Below the pieces are notes generated by a model, which saw only the letters and a list, made by a program, of their open reading frames with translations, had not been told where the DNA came from and did no database searches. DNA of 64,000 bases from Okapia johnstoni (lineage: Eukaryota; Chordata; Mammalia; Artiodactyla; Giraffidae): NCBI GenBank assembly GCA_024291935.2, contig JAGTYA010000026.1, positions 2,529,501-2,593,500 of the forward strand, read 5' to 3'. This document shows, piece by piece, positions 42,400-54,006 of the stretch (positions are counted from its first letter, which is position 1; each line of letters starts with the position of its first letter). The position numbers and the translations under genes were made by a program.

Positions 42400-43444
42400 C
42401 GGCTTCATTCCTGTTTAACCATCATGAGGGAAGGCTTGGGGCTTGATCTTGAGGCTCTTGGGTCCCGAAGCAGAGTGCCACCCAATGTTGCAACTGATGG
42501 CATTTGTAGCAAGGCATTTTAGGAGACTTGTCACGGTTTGGACACTCTTTGGCCCAATGTCCCACCTGTCTACAGTTTATGTATTTGTCTCATGTGCTGT
42601 CCTTTAAGGACTCGGGGTTTGCCATAGGGCTTCCCTGGAGGGCAGCCAGCATCTGGGCATGGCTTGTCTCTTTCCTTCTCTTCCCTTTCTGCGCCTTGGC
42701 CTCTGTCTCCTGTTCTCCGTAATAAAAGGTATTGGTGGCTGTCTGGGCCATCTCATCTAAAGAGGAAGCAGGGTCCTGCTGCTGTAGCTGTTGTAACTTT
42801 ATCCTGATGTCTAATGCACGTTGGGACAGGAATTTGTCCTTTAAAATCACCTATTCCTCGTAAGAGTCTAAGTCCAAATTGGTAAACTTTAGGAGGGCCT
42901 CTTTTAGACTTTCCAGAAGGGCAATGGGGTTCTTGTTGGACTCCTGAGTTATTGCTGAGACTGGGCACAGTCCCAAAACTAATAGACTTCCTTCTCTTTC
43001 CATGGGTGGGCTTCCTTAGGGGTGAATCTTTCTGAAGCTTACCCCACCCAGTACTGTTGCAACCTGAGAGCCAGGCATCCCCAGGTCAGGGTACAGATCC
43101 CCAGGCAGGTTGAGGAGTGACACCCTCCTGGAGATCGAATCCCCAGGCAGATCAAGGCATGTCGGCCTCCTACGAATTGGGTCCCTGGGCAGATCAAGGC
43201 ATGTCGGCCTCCTGGAACCCCTGGACTGGTGGATCCCCAAGCAGGTTGAGGCATAACAACCTCCTGGGGACCGGATCCCTAGGCAGGTCAAAGTGGGTTG
43301 ACCTCCTGGGACTCCCCCAGGCTGAAATTGGGCATTCCCAAGGTCTCCAGTGTGACTAGTGTTGGGTAGGATTAGGGGCTGTAATCTTAACTCATTGCTG
43401 GTTTGTCCACTGTGGATGGGAATACATTCCATGACGTAAAGCAA
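42400..43444 (-). pseudogene. gag remnant (capsid C-terminus and nucleocapsid)
   Basis: Capsid C-terminal homology (LSQRALDIRIKLQQL, then ATNTFYYGEQE) lies at 42700-42850. One Cys-His zinc knuckle, CYKCHQLQHWVALC, is at about 42470-42515. A second knuckle upstream (RQVGHWAKEC) has lost its first cysteine. The 5' part, 43097-43320, is a 42-bp in-frame repeat array. Frames are interrupted. Confidence 0.7.
43097..43320 (-). repeat. 42-bp repeat array in gag region (5 units)
   Basis: Units start at 43097, 43139, 43181, 43233 and 43275 with the theme atccccaggcaggt...gacctcctggg. Four units are 42-46 bases and the third is 52. 42 bases is 14 codons, and on the minus strand successive units read RRPTCLDLPGDSIS-like. 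Confidence 0.75.
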
Positions 43445-43669
43445 TCCAAGTCTGTGCCCTGAGACTGGGAACCTGGTGAAACAGCCATAAGACTTATCCT
43501 CTTACTGCTCTGAGGGAATGTAGGTCACTGATTTCTTCCCCTAGTCTTTCCTAAGAGCAGTTTAGGGTGTTTCCAGTGGTAAACATTTCATTGTCGTAGA
43601 CCCACTGTAGGTAATAACAGAAGTGATGACAAAGGAGTGGGTTATCTGGTCCTGTTAGAGACACTCAGT

Positions 43670-44107
43670 TCAGTTCAGTCGCTCAGTCGTGTCTGACTCT
43701 TTGTGACCCCATGAACCGCAGCACACCAGGCCTCCCTGTCCATCGCTAACTGCCAGAGTTTACTCAAACTCATGCCCATTGAGTCGGTGATGCCATCCAA
43801 GCGTCTCATCCCCTGTCATTCCCTTCTCCTCCTGCCCTCAATCTTTCCCAGCATCAGGGTCTTTTCCAATGAGTCAGCTCTTCGCATCAGGTGGCCAAAG
43901 TATTGGAGTTTCAGCTTCAGCATCAGTCCTTCCAGTGAACATCCAGGACTGATCTCCTTTAGGATGGACTGGTTGGATCTCCTTGCAGTCCAAGGGACTC
44001 TCAAGACTCTTCTCCAACACCACAGTTCAAAAGCATCAGTTCTTTGGCGCTCAGCTTTCTTTATAGTCCAACTCTCACATCCATACATGACCACTGGAAA
44101 AACCATT
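43670..44107 (-). mobile_element. BovB LINE 3' fragment inside the provirus
   Basis: A 99-codon open frame on the minus strand (VMYGCESWTIKKAERQRTDA, WCWRRVLRVPWTARRSNQSI, KLKLQYFGHLMRRADSLEKT) is the BovB ORF2 C-terminus. The tail at the left begins agttcagttcagtcgctcag. Inserted between gag and the leader. Confidence 0.9.
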
Positions 44108-44649
44108 AAGAGCATTTTAATAATAAGCTAGATGGAGCAATGTTGCCTACAAGGGAGCAGGGTCCTGGTTGCAGGAGTTAGTAAGTGGCTTAAGAATAAA
44201 ATGTTAAGAGGCTACAGACCAGTTGTTCCACGAAAGTGGAGATGTGATCCAGGGGTATGTTTGTAGCTTTAGGAGAAGGGTGGTAAGGGTTTGGGCCCAA
44301 ACGGCCTGCAGGCCTAACTCCCAGTGGCAAACATTGTCCCTGGAAGCCCAGTTGCCCTTGAAGGGATGCCATCAACAAATGGACTTCAGCAGGCATTGTG
44401 TGCCAGTCACCCACCCGAGCGGGTCCACTGAGAGTTGCTATTGTCACACATGTTATAGGAAACATGGATGATGAAGGCCTGAATATCTAGAGGGATTAGA
44501 TTTCCCTCCCAAGGGCCAGCTATTTTCTGGTTGTCCCTCCAAAAGATTGTAAAGGCAATATTGTGCGCCCAGACGGGGCTCAGGAAAAGAGAATGAAACA
44601 GGAGTGAAAAGGCCAGGACACAACTTTTGAAAGAATGACATAGCCCAAG

Positions 44650-45095
44650 GGCATAATATAAACCAATTAAAATCAAATGGGTCCAAGATGGCAGACAAGT
44701 CAAATTCAACTAAACCTGGATCCTCAATCTGCAAGCTAAATGACACACCCAGAGGTGCCAAGAAAGTTCCAAGGCACTGTCAAAACACCAAGGAGTGGCT
44801 GGTTCCCCAATTGTTGGAACGGTCCTCCCACTCATTAGCGTATGAAATCACCCAGCCCATAAAAACTAACCACACTATGTTTCATGGCTGCTGCACTCGC
44901 CCTCTGCGGTGGCCCACACTCTGTGGACTGTGCTTCTCTCTGAATCTGAACAAATCTACCTCTTACCTATCGCTGTGTCTCTCATTGAATTTTTTTGCAA
45001 TGAGACATCAAGAACCTGAGCTTCATTTGGTCCTGACACCAGGCACCGTGGGTTTTGGCCGGGCTCAAGTCCCACTTGGATACAACTGAGTGACT
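44650..45095 (+). repeat. LTR-like sequence, plus strand, inside the provirus leader
   Basis: Reads as an LTR on the plus strand: a CCCATAAAAAC TATA-like box near 44857, a promoter-proximal GC-rich stretch, then a U5-like T-rich segment to about 45000. It opposes the provirus and is therefore a separate, probably later insertion. Boundaries and family not certain. Confidence 0.45.
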
Positions 45096-45335
45096 AAGCA
45101 TAGCACAGAGTCCCTGCCACATGGGTTTGAGTCCCAATCTTAGGTAAACAGTTTCAAACACAACTTTCAGAAATGCAAAGATGATGACCTGCCCAATACT
45201 TCGTAAGCAGTGGCATAGATGGAGAGAGGAGTTGAAGGAGGGAAGGAAAAAGCAATGGGAAGAATGTGCCAAGAAATTCCCTTCATAACCTGCTGGAAAA
45301 TCTAAATTTTCTAAATTTAGACCCTCCAGGAGGGT

Positions 45336-45553
45336 CTAAATACCTGACCTGTGCTCACAGTTTTCATTGGCCTGATCCTTGGCACAAAGAAGATTAAGGA
45401 GAGAAGAACCCCCACCCACTTGGGCAACAGCTACCAGGGCACAGCTAAATACCTGACCTGTGCTCACAGTTTTCATTGGCCTGATCCTTGGCACAAAGAA
45501 GATTAAGGAGAGAAGAACCCCCACCCACTTGGGCAACAGCTACCAGGGCACAG
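45336..45553. repeat. Perfect tandem duplication of 109 bp
   Basis: 45336-45444 and 45445-45553 appear identical base for base, both starting ctaaatacctgacc and ending cagggcacag. Lies between the 5' LTR and gag of the provirus. Confidence 0.9.
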
Positions 45554-45959
45554 CAGATACTGGAGCCTTCATGTCACACTGGGAGTAGCCCCTGCCAGAG
45601 TCGCTTAATTGTACCCAATGCCACTCGCCTGTTTGCAGGGGGTTCAAGGAAGCAATAAATGAGAGATTGTAAAGGAATTAAGGTTTTGTTAGCTATATGT
45701 CCTTCCAGCCATAGGAGCGAGCCATAAGACCTGCCTTAACTGGAGGTCCTTTGCAATCTGAGCCTGAGCCGCGTGAGCTTTCCACCAAGTTTGTTTTTGC
45801 TGTCCCGGTTTTCAGCACACTGGGCTTCTCGTCACTTCCACTGTGCTGGGTTTTCTTTGCATTCAACTTCCACTGTGTGAGCTTTCACCGAGTTGGGCTT
45901 CTGCTGTGCTTGGCCTCTGCCTCACGGGAGCTGAGCTGAGGTTGTTTCAGCCAGGTTAA

Positions 45960-45977
45960 ATCTGAATCGTGGCACCA
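45960..45977 (-). other. Primer-binding-site-like sequence of the provirus
   Basis: Four bases past the terminal CA of the 5' LTR the minus strand reads TGGTGCCACGATTCAG, beginning with the TGG expected opposite a tRNA CCA end. The first seven bases agree with tRNA-Phe primer sites but the rest does not; tRNA not assigned. Confidence 0.45.
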
Positions 45978-45981
45978 GAGA

Positions 45982-46369
45982 TGTCGGGAGAGTGTGTAAT
46001 TTCCTCAGTTCTGTCTCACCACGGCAAAAATTTGAAGCGGCAGCCCAGTGTTACTGCTTGGTTACAGCTGAGCTTTATTTGGCGAACAAAGGGAAATACA
46101 TCCTCGAGGTGTGAGGGGGGCCGACCCAAAAGACACAAAGAGAGGAGGGAGGCTCAGTTTGGGCTCCTCTTTTTACATGTTTTTTTCTCCTCCCCCTGAG
46201 CCTGCCCTATGCAGATTGGGCTGACCAAGAAGTGGGTGTGTTTGTTTCACCTGAAGTTCTCACTCCGGTCCGTGGGTTTCCTTTTGTTCCATTTCACGGG
46301 CTTTTCCCTTTCTTTGTCTTTTAGCCACCGCTGTCCTGGACTCCTTTTTCCTATCCCAACTACCTAACA
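45982..46369 (-). repeat. Provirus 5' LTR
   Basis: On the minus strand it starts TGTTAGGTAG and ends GACA. A polyadenylation motif (CCAAATAAAGC) lies near 46075. Its 3' half matches the left LTR at 38660-38929. Length 388 bases. Confidence 0.75.
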
Positions 46370-46436
46370 ATATGCAAAAAATTGAGATGTAAAAGGTAAA
46401 TCAATAAAATCTTCTTTAAAAATAAAAGAGGCGGGG

Positions 46437-46610
46437 GACATCCCTGGTGGTCAATGGCTAAAATTCCATGTTCCCGATGCAGGGAGCCTGGGTTCAAACT
46501 CTGGTCAGGAACTAGATCCCACATGCTGCAACTAAAAAACATCCCGTGTACTGCAACTAAGATTCGGGGCAGTCAAATGAATACATATTCTTTTAAAAAT
46601 AAATTTAAAA
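46437..46610 (+). mobile_element. CHR-type SINE, short
   Basis: acatccctggtggtcaatgg head, ctagatcccacatgctgcaac body, and an A-rich tail. Confidence 0.75.
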
Positions 46611-46679
46611 ATGAAAGAGAATCGTCTTGGTTAGGCAAAGATTTCTTTAAAAAGGACAGTGAAGCACTACCCACAAAAT

Positions 46680-47400
46680 AGAAAAGACTGCATTTCAACA
46701 AAGTCAAGAGTTCCTTCTCATCAAAAGGGAACATTCAGAGAGTGAAAGGTAATTCACAAGGAGGGAAAAGTGTTTGCAGTGATGCTCCCTCCACTGGAGG
46801 ACTCATGGACAGAATGTGGTTGGATAGCATCACCAGCTCAATGGCCATGAATGTGAACAAACTCCAGGAGGTAGTGGAGGACAGAGAAACCTGGCATAGT
46901 GCAGTCCACGGGGTCGCAAAGAGGGAGACATAGCGACTGAACAGCTACAACAACAAGCCACTAAGAGTGACTGGCAAGCTGATTTTTGTCAAGGAGGAAG
47001 AGACTTGAGGAAAGGACCAACAACCATATGAAAATGTGCTCAGCATCCTTATTGTCAGGAAGGTGCAGATGAAACCACCACCCTGGGTAGGGGGAGCGAA
47101 GAAGAAATGGCCCAGAAGCCCACCTGTTGGTAAGGAGGTGCAGCCTCAGGCAGTCTGCCCTGGATGGGGGTGCAGACTGGGACAGCCCCTTCAGGGAGGA
47201 GTCTGGCAGCATCTCAAACCCCAACACCTGTGTCCACTCAGAGTAACTCCCCTCACCAGGTTGGCCTCTAGGGACCAAGCGTCTGTGCTCACAGCAGTGT
47301 TCACAGTGGCACTGCTCATAAACAGGAAGGAACCTGAAAGCCTGTGGACAGCAGAGTGACTGAGCCAGGCAACCCCCTCCCTCAGGCTACCGTGCAAAGG
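46680..47400 (+). mobile_element. Old L1 ORF2 3' remnant, split by BovB
   Basis: caacaaccatatgaaaatgtgctcagcatcc and gcagatgaaaccaccaccc match L1 ORF2 near its end; heavily decayed further on. Confidence 0.55.
46812..46960 (+). mobile_element. BovB 3' tail fragment
   Basis: atggttggatagcatcacc-like sequence, through gtggaggacagagaaacctgg and ggggtcgcaaagagggagacat, ending in a CTGAACAGC tail. Interrupts an L1 remnant. Confidence 0.8.
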
Positions 47401-49130
47401 AGACTCCTGTGCATGATGTGGAGCGAAGGGAGCCCGACCCGGGAGGAGACACTTCCAGTGATTCCAAGGTCAGGCTGGCCACATCATGGCACCGGGAGAC
47501 AGAGGGTGGTCACCTCCAAGGCCGCCAGGGGTGTGGCCAAAGTGGAGGGCACAGGGCGGCCCTTCCGGGGACTAGAAACACCTGAGTCTCCATCTGGTTA
47601 CACAGGGACAGCGAACATCAAGGGCATCCCGGTGTGGCCGTAAACGCGGGAGCTCCATTACCTGGACCTCACGTCTTTCCAACAAGAAAGGAGTCAGGCA
47701 GTTCCTCTGCATGGACCCACAGAGGAAGGCTGGTGCAGAGCCCCTGAGGGTGGAGAGCTAGGCCGTCCAGCAGCCTCCGGGAGAAAAGCGCCAGGCAGGC
47801 AGGGGGCAGCTGTGCTGCAGATTTTGGCAGAGACTCCCTGAGTGCAGAGGGAGGTGGTAGAGGGACACACGCCCTGAGCAGACGGACAAGAAGGAGCCAC
47901 AGAGACCCCGCGCTGAACGGCGGCCGGCATTCATCACACACGTGCATCTAGAAGCCCATCTCTTGCAGCCACTCACTCACCCCTCACCCGACCAGGTGGG
48001 TCTGTGCATCCAGGCAGGCCGTTCCGAGGTTTTCACGGAGACACCGTTAGGAGCGGATCGTGGACCCAGGGAAGCAGGGCTGTTACAGTTTACCCCATCG
48101 GGCCCCTGTGTTCACACCCTGAGTGCCAGAGGCTGTACCGTGATCCTCTGAGCAGACGGGTTCCAGGAGTCCCATCACCCCTTGCTGGTGGGACTCCACC
48201 CGCTGGGATGGGAGGTCCGGAGCCGCCCCGCTCCCTGCCTCACCGGATACGAGCCCTTTCAGTCAGATGCTGGGATGTCCTGCCCACAGAAGGGACGCCG
48301 CTTCTTCTGCCCCTGCCTCATCCAGGCCAGGACACCTGCCTGCGCCAGCCTGTCTCCTTCCTGCCCAAGGCTGAAGGCAGCTCTGCCCAACAGTCAGCTC
48401 TCCTCCAGTACCCGGGGCTCACATCCCAGGGGAAGGCCTTGGGGGTCCGGCGGGGGCCTGCATCTCCATTCTTTGGCAGCAGGGCTGATTCCTGGAGGGC
48501 CCCACATGCCAGAACAACCACAAGAGTGGATACAGGAAAAGCAGAAGGAGGTCATAAACACTGGGCGGCAAGCCAGGACCTGGCAGGCTGGAACTGACGT
48601 CAGGGCAGGACCCTGAGGTCACAGCTGTGTCACAGCACAGTGCGATTGTTCTGCGTCATGGTGGCCCCAGGCCACCAAGACAAGGCCACCCCACGGCCAG
48701 CATCCTTGGTGAAGCAGGCAGAGAGGTTTGTCATCTCCTTGAGAGGCTTGTGTGTTTGCAAACGTCACGTTCACAAAATTTCAGTTAACCAGATAGCTCG
48801 GGTTTACGGAAGGGCTTTTCTTCGGTGGACGGGGCGGGGAGGGCCTTCGTGAGCTGCGCTGTCTGTGATGGCCATTTAGCTCTTTGTTTCCGTACCTCTG
48901 GTTTGGCCTAGATGCTTTCACTGTTTAATTAGAGGACTTGGAAATCTTTTTTCTAACAGGAAGAGAAACGTTGCTGAATGAGACTGATGGTTGCTGAATA
49001 AACAAGAACCCCTCCCCTGAGAACCAGGCCTGCCACCGGCCACGTCTCTTCCCTGGGAACGTGGAGGTAAGATGGGGCTGGTCGCTTTCCAAGAACCAAG
49101 ATGTGCTTGGGAATTTCAAATTTCTTGCTG
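47400..49130. other. Intergenic stretch, no gene recognised
   Basis: GC-rich in 47400-48700 with several overlapping open frames on both strands, but none has family features, splice context or codon bias that I can support. Confidence 0.4.
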
Positions 49131-49139
49131 ACTAAGGTG

Positions 49140-49585
49140 TGTATAGTTAAGGCTATGGTCTTTCCAGTAGTCGTGTCCTGATGTGAGAGCTGGACCATAA
49201 TGAAGGAAGAGCACTGAAGAACTGATGCTTCCAAACGGGGGTGCTGGAGAAGACTCTGGAGAGTCCCTCAGACTGCAAGGAGATCCAACCAGTCAAACCG
49301 AAAGGAAATCTACCCTGAATACTCATTAGAAGGACTGATGATGAAGCTGAAGCTCCAATACTTTGGCCACCTGATGCAAAAAGCTGACTCACTGGAAAAG
49401 ACCCTGACGCTGGGAAAGATTGAGGACAGGAGAAGAGGGCAGTAGAGGATGAGCTTGTTTGATGGCATCACCAACTCAATGGACATGAACTTAGTTATGC
49501 AAACTCCAGGAGATGACGAGGGACTGGGAGGCCTGGCGTGCGCAGTCCATGGGGTCACAGAGTTGGGCACGACTTAGCGACTAAG
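49140..49585 (+). mobile_element. BovB LINE 3' fragment
   Basis: Starts at gtatagttaaggctatgg and ends at cacgacttagcgactaagc. ORF2 C-terminal region present with frameshifts. Confidence 0.88.
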
Positions 49586-49632
49586 CAACAGCAAAAACAA
49601 GAATGAATGGTTTCATGTTTTCTCTTTTTCAA

Positions 49633-49872
49633 ACAAAAATTTAAAAATTTTATTTTTGGCTACATTGGGTTTTTCTCTTGGTGGGTGGGCTTCTCACTGC
49701 AGTGGCTTCTCTTGCTGTAGAGCATAGGCTTGCGGGCAGATGGGCTCCATAGTCGTGGCGCATGGGCTTAGTTGTCCCATGGCCTGTGGGAATCTTCCCA
49801 GATGTGGGATCGAGCCCATGTCTCCTGCATTGGTAGGCAGATTCTTAACCAGTAGTCCACCAGGGAATTCCT
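49633..49872 (-). mobile_element. CHR-type SINE
   Basis: tatttttggctacattgggtt to accagtagtccaccagggaattcc. Confidence 0.82.
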
Positions 49873-49915
49873 CACCAAGTTTTCTCTTGATGCTTCTTTT
49901 AATCTTCTTGCTTCA

Positions 49916-49934
49916 GATATATATATATATATAT
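49916..49934. repeat. (AT)n microsatellite
   Basis: About nine AT units directly after the CHR SINE at 49633-49872. Confidence 0.9.
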
Positions 49935-51179
49935 AAAAGACTTCTAAGTAGGGATTGGACCAAATTACTTCTGAAACGGTCTGGAATTCAATTCTCAAAG
50001 TCTCAGGAATTTCCCAGGTTTTGTGGGTCTGGGCACCTGAGCAGGCTCCCAGGCCCCAGAGTCAGGGGCTCCTGGCAGAACACATAGCAAAGCAGCCTGG
50101 GTTTCTTTTCATGTGCCCAAACAGCCCCGCGCATTCACATTTAAATTAAGATTCTATTAAGGAGAAGGGTCCACTTTGGGCTGCTTTTGGCCACTGGTAA
50201 ATGTAAATATGTCAGTATTTTCTTCCAAATGTGTATTTGAAATTCACAAGCATTTGCACTTCTCATCAGTGATGCAAACCAGGGTGACACAGGTGAAGAA
50301 ATCTTTAGTGAAGGTCTAAGGACTTCAGGGGGCAGAGCCTTGACTTAACAGCAGGTGCAAAACCAGACCCAGATTGCACCAGCGTGCCCTTTCCTCTCCC
50401 TTCCTGTGGGCCCTGACCAAGTGAGGTGGGCACTTCTTTGCTGTTGTTCTCTCTGGAGGATGAATTTGGCCTCCAACACTACCAGGGGATACAGGTGAGT
50501 GAGGAGAGGGCACCCAGGATAAATTCAGCCTAGCAGACAGGGCAGCTGTGTTGAATGGGTGAAACCTTGGTCCAGGTGGTGGGCTTGGTGTGGAAGCTGA
50601 AAAAGAGTGAGATGCTGTTTTGGGTGGAAAATGCTGGTAACTGGCATGACTGTTGTCCAAACTGAAAACACTGAAGCCTCCAAGATTGAAAACATCAAGC
50701 ATCTTTTCTGACCAGAAATAATGCTTGGCACACAGTAGGTCTGCAATAATTTTTGGAACGAACTGATGAAAAATCAAATCCACAGAGGAAACTTCTTTCC
50801 AAGCTAACCATAGTCCATTTTGCAGGTGTCACCATGAACCAATGCACCCAGGAGTGGGCAAACTTTTTCCAGAAAAAGCCAACTAGGAAATCCTTTAGGC
50901 TTTGTGGGTCAGACAGCCTCTGTCACAACCATTCAATGCTGCTGCTGTAGTAAGAAAGTATCAGAGACAATATGTAGACAAATAGATGTGGCTGTGTGCC
51001 AATAAAACTTAAAGAAAACAGACGGAAGCTGGAAGTGGCCCATGGGCCATGTGTGTGGCCCTCTGTACTAGATGGACTCGTCACATCTACAAGATAGAGA
51101 CAGCACCTTTGTATTCTTTCAGGACCCAGAACTGGATATTTTAGTTAAGTACAAATGTGTTAAAATTGCCTATCCCATA

Positions 51180-51900
51180 AGCAACCCTCCTAAACTGTTG
51201 GAGAGGAGGTAAACTGGTGCAACCACTGTGGAAAACAGCATGGAGGTTTCTCAAAAAACTAAAAAAAAGAGTCGCCATGTGATCCAGCAACACATTCCTG
51301 GGCATTTATCCAGACAAAGCTGTAATTCAAAAAGATACAAGGCTCCCAATGTCCACAACAGCACTATTTACAATAGCTAAGACATGGAAGCAACCTAAGT
51401 GTCCATCGACACGTGAATGTGTGAAGAAGATTTGGTACATATATACACAATGAAATACTACTCAGCCATGAAAAAGAGTGAAACAGTGCCATTTGCAGCT
51501 ACAATGCCATTTGCAGGATGGACCTAGACATGATCAGACAAAGTGAAGTAAGTCAGACAGAGAAAGACAAGCACCATGTGATATCAATTATATGTGGAAT
51601 CTAAAATACGACACAAATGAACTTATCTGTGAAACAGAAACAGACTCACAGACACAGAGATCAGACTTGTGGTTGCCAAGGGGCAGGCGTTGGGGGAGGG
51701 CTGGAGTGGGAGTTTGGGGTTAGCAGATGCAAACTATCACACTTAGAATGGGTAAACAACTCGGTCCTACTGGGCAGCCCAGGGAACTATCGTCAATATC
51801 CTGTGATAAACCATAATGGAAAAGAATGTGTAACTGAACCACGTTGCTGTACAGCTGAAATTAAAACATTGTAAATCAACTACAAGTTTAAAAAGAGAAG
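51180..51900 (+). mobile_element. L1 3' fragment (ORF2 end and 3' UTR), ruminant type
   Basis: From gtaaactggtgcaaccactgtg through ggcatttatccagacaaagc and gaaatactactcagccatg to cattgtaaatcaactacaag. The youngest-looking L1 here, but frames are broken. Confidence 0.85.
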
Positions 51901-52466
51901 AAGAAAAACTGCCTCTCCCTTTCCCTATCGTACTTAAAAATTTTTTAATGTTGTCAAATTACTCCACATTGTGTTAGAGGTCAGTTGAAAGGCTGAAAGC
52001 CTTTCTTGGCTCGAGAAGGAAGAACATGTGAAATCTTTCCTAACTTGGATCTGAGAGCTGTGGTCTAGTGAGCAGCCACCTGGGGACAGCCAGGACACAC
52101 AGCTTTGCAGGAAGAAACAGAGAGGACCCCAGCGTCTTGAAGGGGTGCAGCATCCCAGGTCACATTGTGTGCACTCTTGGGGTGCAAGACCTGGGATCCA
52201 GGGTGCAAAACCCTGAGCCAGAAGCCTTTTTCTGATGCCACCTTCTGCAGACAGTTTGCTGATATGTATTAACTTGTGCATGCAAATACTTAATTCTAAC
52301 TATATACCTGTGATGTCCTCTGGACTAGACCAAGAAGTCTGGCATCCTAGGAGAGCAAGCCAATATTGCTTTGGGCCTCATTACTTAAGTAATTAACCTC
52401 AGCGTTTGTTTAGGGGAGAGGTCAAGTGCTGTGAGGGGCACAGGGCGATGCTGAGCCTCACTTGGA

Positions 52467-52670
52467 TGTTGTTGCTGTTTAGTCGCTAAGTCATGTCCAA
52501 CTCTTTTGTGACCCCATGGACTGTAGCCCCCCAGGCTCCTCTGTCCATGAAATTTTTCAGGCAAGATACTGGAGTGGGTTGCCATTTCCTTCTCCAGGGG
52601 ATCTTCCTGACCCAGGGATTGAACCCATGTCTCCTGCATTGTCAGGCGAATTCTTTACCACTGAGTCACG
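52467..52670 (-). mobile_element. Bov-tA SINE
   Basis: gttgttgctgtttagtcgcta to ctttaccactgagtcacgg. Confidence 0.9.
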
Positions 52671-52819
52671 GATGTATATCATCATAAAATAGGACAAGGA
52701 GAAAAAGAATACTCACCCCTCTCCTGTGAGTCTGAGGGCGCAGCTACTTGTCCAAGTCCTCCCAGGCCGACTTAGAACGTTGCCTCCCATGCACAGCCCT
52801 TATCACATCGGATTAAAGT

Positions 52820-53119
52820 GATTTTTAAATAACTTTATTTCATTTCGCTGTGCTGTTGCTGTGCGGGCTTTTCTCTAGCCGCAGCAAGTGGGGAGCTCTC
52901 TCTAGTTGCGTGCACGGGCTTCCATTGTGGTGGCGTCTCTTGTGAAGCAGCAGGCTCTAGGGTGCATGGGCTTCAATAGTCGCAGTTCCCCGGCTCCAGA
53001 GCGCAGGCTCAATGGTTTCGCTGCTCCTCAGCACGTGGGGTCTTCCCGGATCAGGGACTGAATGCGCGTCTCCTGCACTGGCAGGCAGTTTCCTTACCAC
53101 TGAGCCACCAGGGAAGCCC
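52820..53119 (-). mobile_element. CHR-type SINE
   Basis: aactttatttcatttcgctg through gcgtctcctgcactggcagg to gagccaccagggaagcccc. Confidence 0.85.
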
Positions 53120-53880
53120 CAGTTACTTCTCCTAATGGTCTGAACCTTTCCCTTCCAATCTCCATAACACCCTTTGTTAGATTTTTGCTTCCGTGTGTCG
53201 ATACTGAATATTTAGTCTCATGAGTGAGTCCCGGCTCCGTAAGGATTTGGGGTAAAGCAGGAAAGCGCCCCTTCGGGGACTGTTCTGTCCTGGGTTCAGC
53301 AGCCCTGCCCTCCTGTCCAGTGACCGGCAGGCTCAGGGAGTCGGCCGGTTGGAGGCAAATCCCTCCCTGCTCTGAACCAGTTCTAGGCTGGGATTTCCTC
53401 CGTTATCCTTCTCATTCTTTCCAAACTTGCCAAAACCTGGAAGAAGTTGTCTAGAAGCCAAGTGGAGGGGAGGGGTTGATTTTGACCTGGGGCCAGGAGG
53501 TGTGGGAGGCCTCCCAGGAAAGGGGTTGGGGGTCTGACCGTGACACCAACATGCAGACCACCAGGGCCACTGTACCTCCTGGGGCCCCTGGCCAAACCCC
53601 CTGGCTGGGCGAATGGTGAAGGGGCTGCTTCAGGAGACCCCAGTGAGACAGGTCACGGGCCACACACACGGCTCCAGGGCAGCCAGTGCACATGGTCGTT
53701 TGAGAGCCCAGCTGCTCCAGCAAACTGCCCGGTGCATCCAGACGGCAGCTCACCCTGCAGGCAGGCCCAGCTCCAGGTGCCCAAGGCCGACATCATACCT
53801 GTCCCTGCACCTGCCCCTCAGGTGGGCACCTTGCAAATGGCACAAACAGCCGCACCCTCTGTCTTCCCTGCAGCTGGCTC

Positions 53881-54006
53881 ATGCGTGGCACCATGAATGT
53901 GCCCCTCATCTGTGACTATGGCTCGGGCTTCAGCAAGGTGGGCTTTGCGGGGACAGAAGCGCCCCTGGCCGTGTTCCCAACCATCCTCGGGAAACTCCGT
54001 CACGAA
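53881..54006 (+). CDS. ACTE1: Actin-like exon A
   Basis: Acceptor CCCTGCAG ends at 53873 and the donor GAA|GTGAGT is at 54006/54007. 42 codons from the first ATG ([20 protein letters not shown], then [20 protein letters not shown], then HE). Contains the nucleotide phosphate loop. Confidence 0.8.

Larger units (their letters stand above)
38660..46369 (-). mobile_element. Degenerate class-I (gammaretrovirus-like) endogenous provirus
   Basis: Runs right to left: 5' LTR, primer-site-like sequence, gag remnants, protease, RT, RNase H, integrase, short env TM remnant, truncated 3' LTR. ATAT at 38656-38659 and 46370-46373 is a 4-bp target-site duplication, the length usual for gammaretroviruses. 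Reading frames are broken many times; one stop falls in the RT active-site motif. Later insertions include BovB pieces at 40049-40158 and 43670-44107 and LTR-like plus-strand sequence at about 44650-45095. No intact protein remains, so it should be inert except perhaps for its promoter. Confidence 0.85.

Noticed and set aside
43016..43444. Tandem repeats as a CRISPR array
   Set aside because: Units are contiguous with no unique spacers, lie in a retroviral gag region, and the DNA is mammalian.
47344..48616. Overlapping open frames as a novel GC-rich gene
   Set aside because: Frames occur on both strands, have no conserved motif, and no splice or start context stands out.
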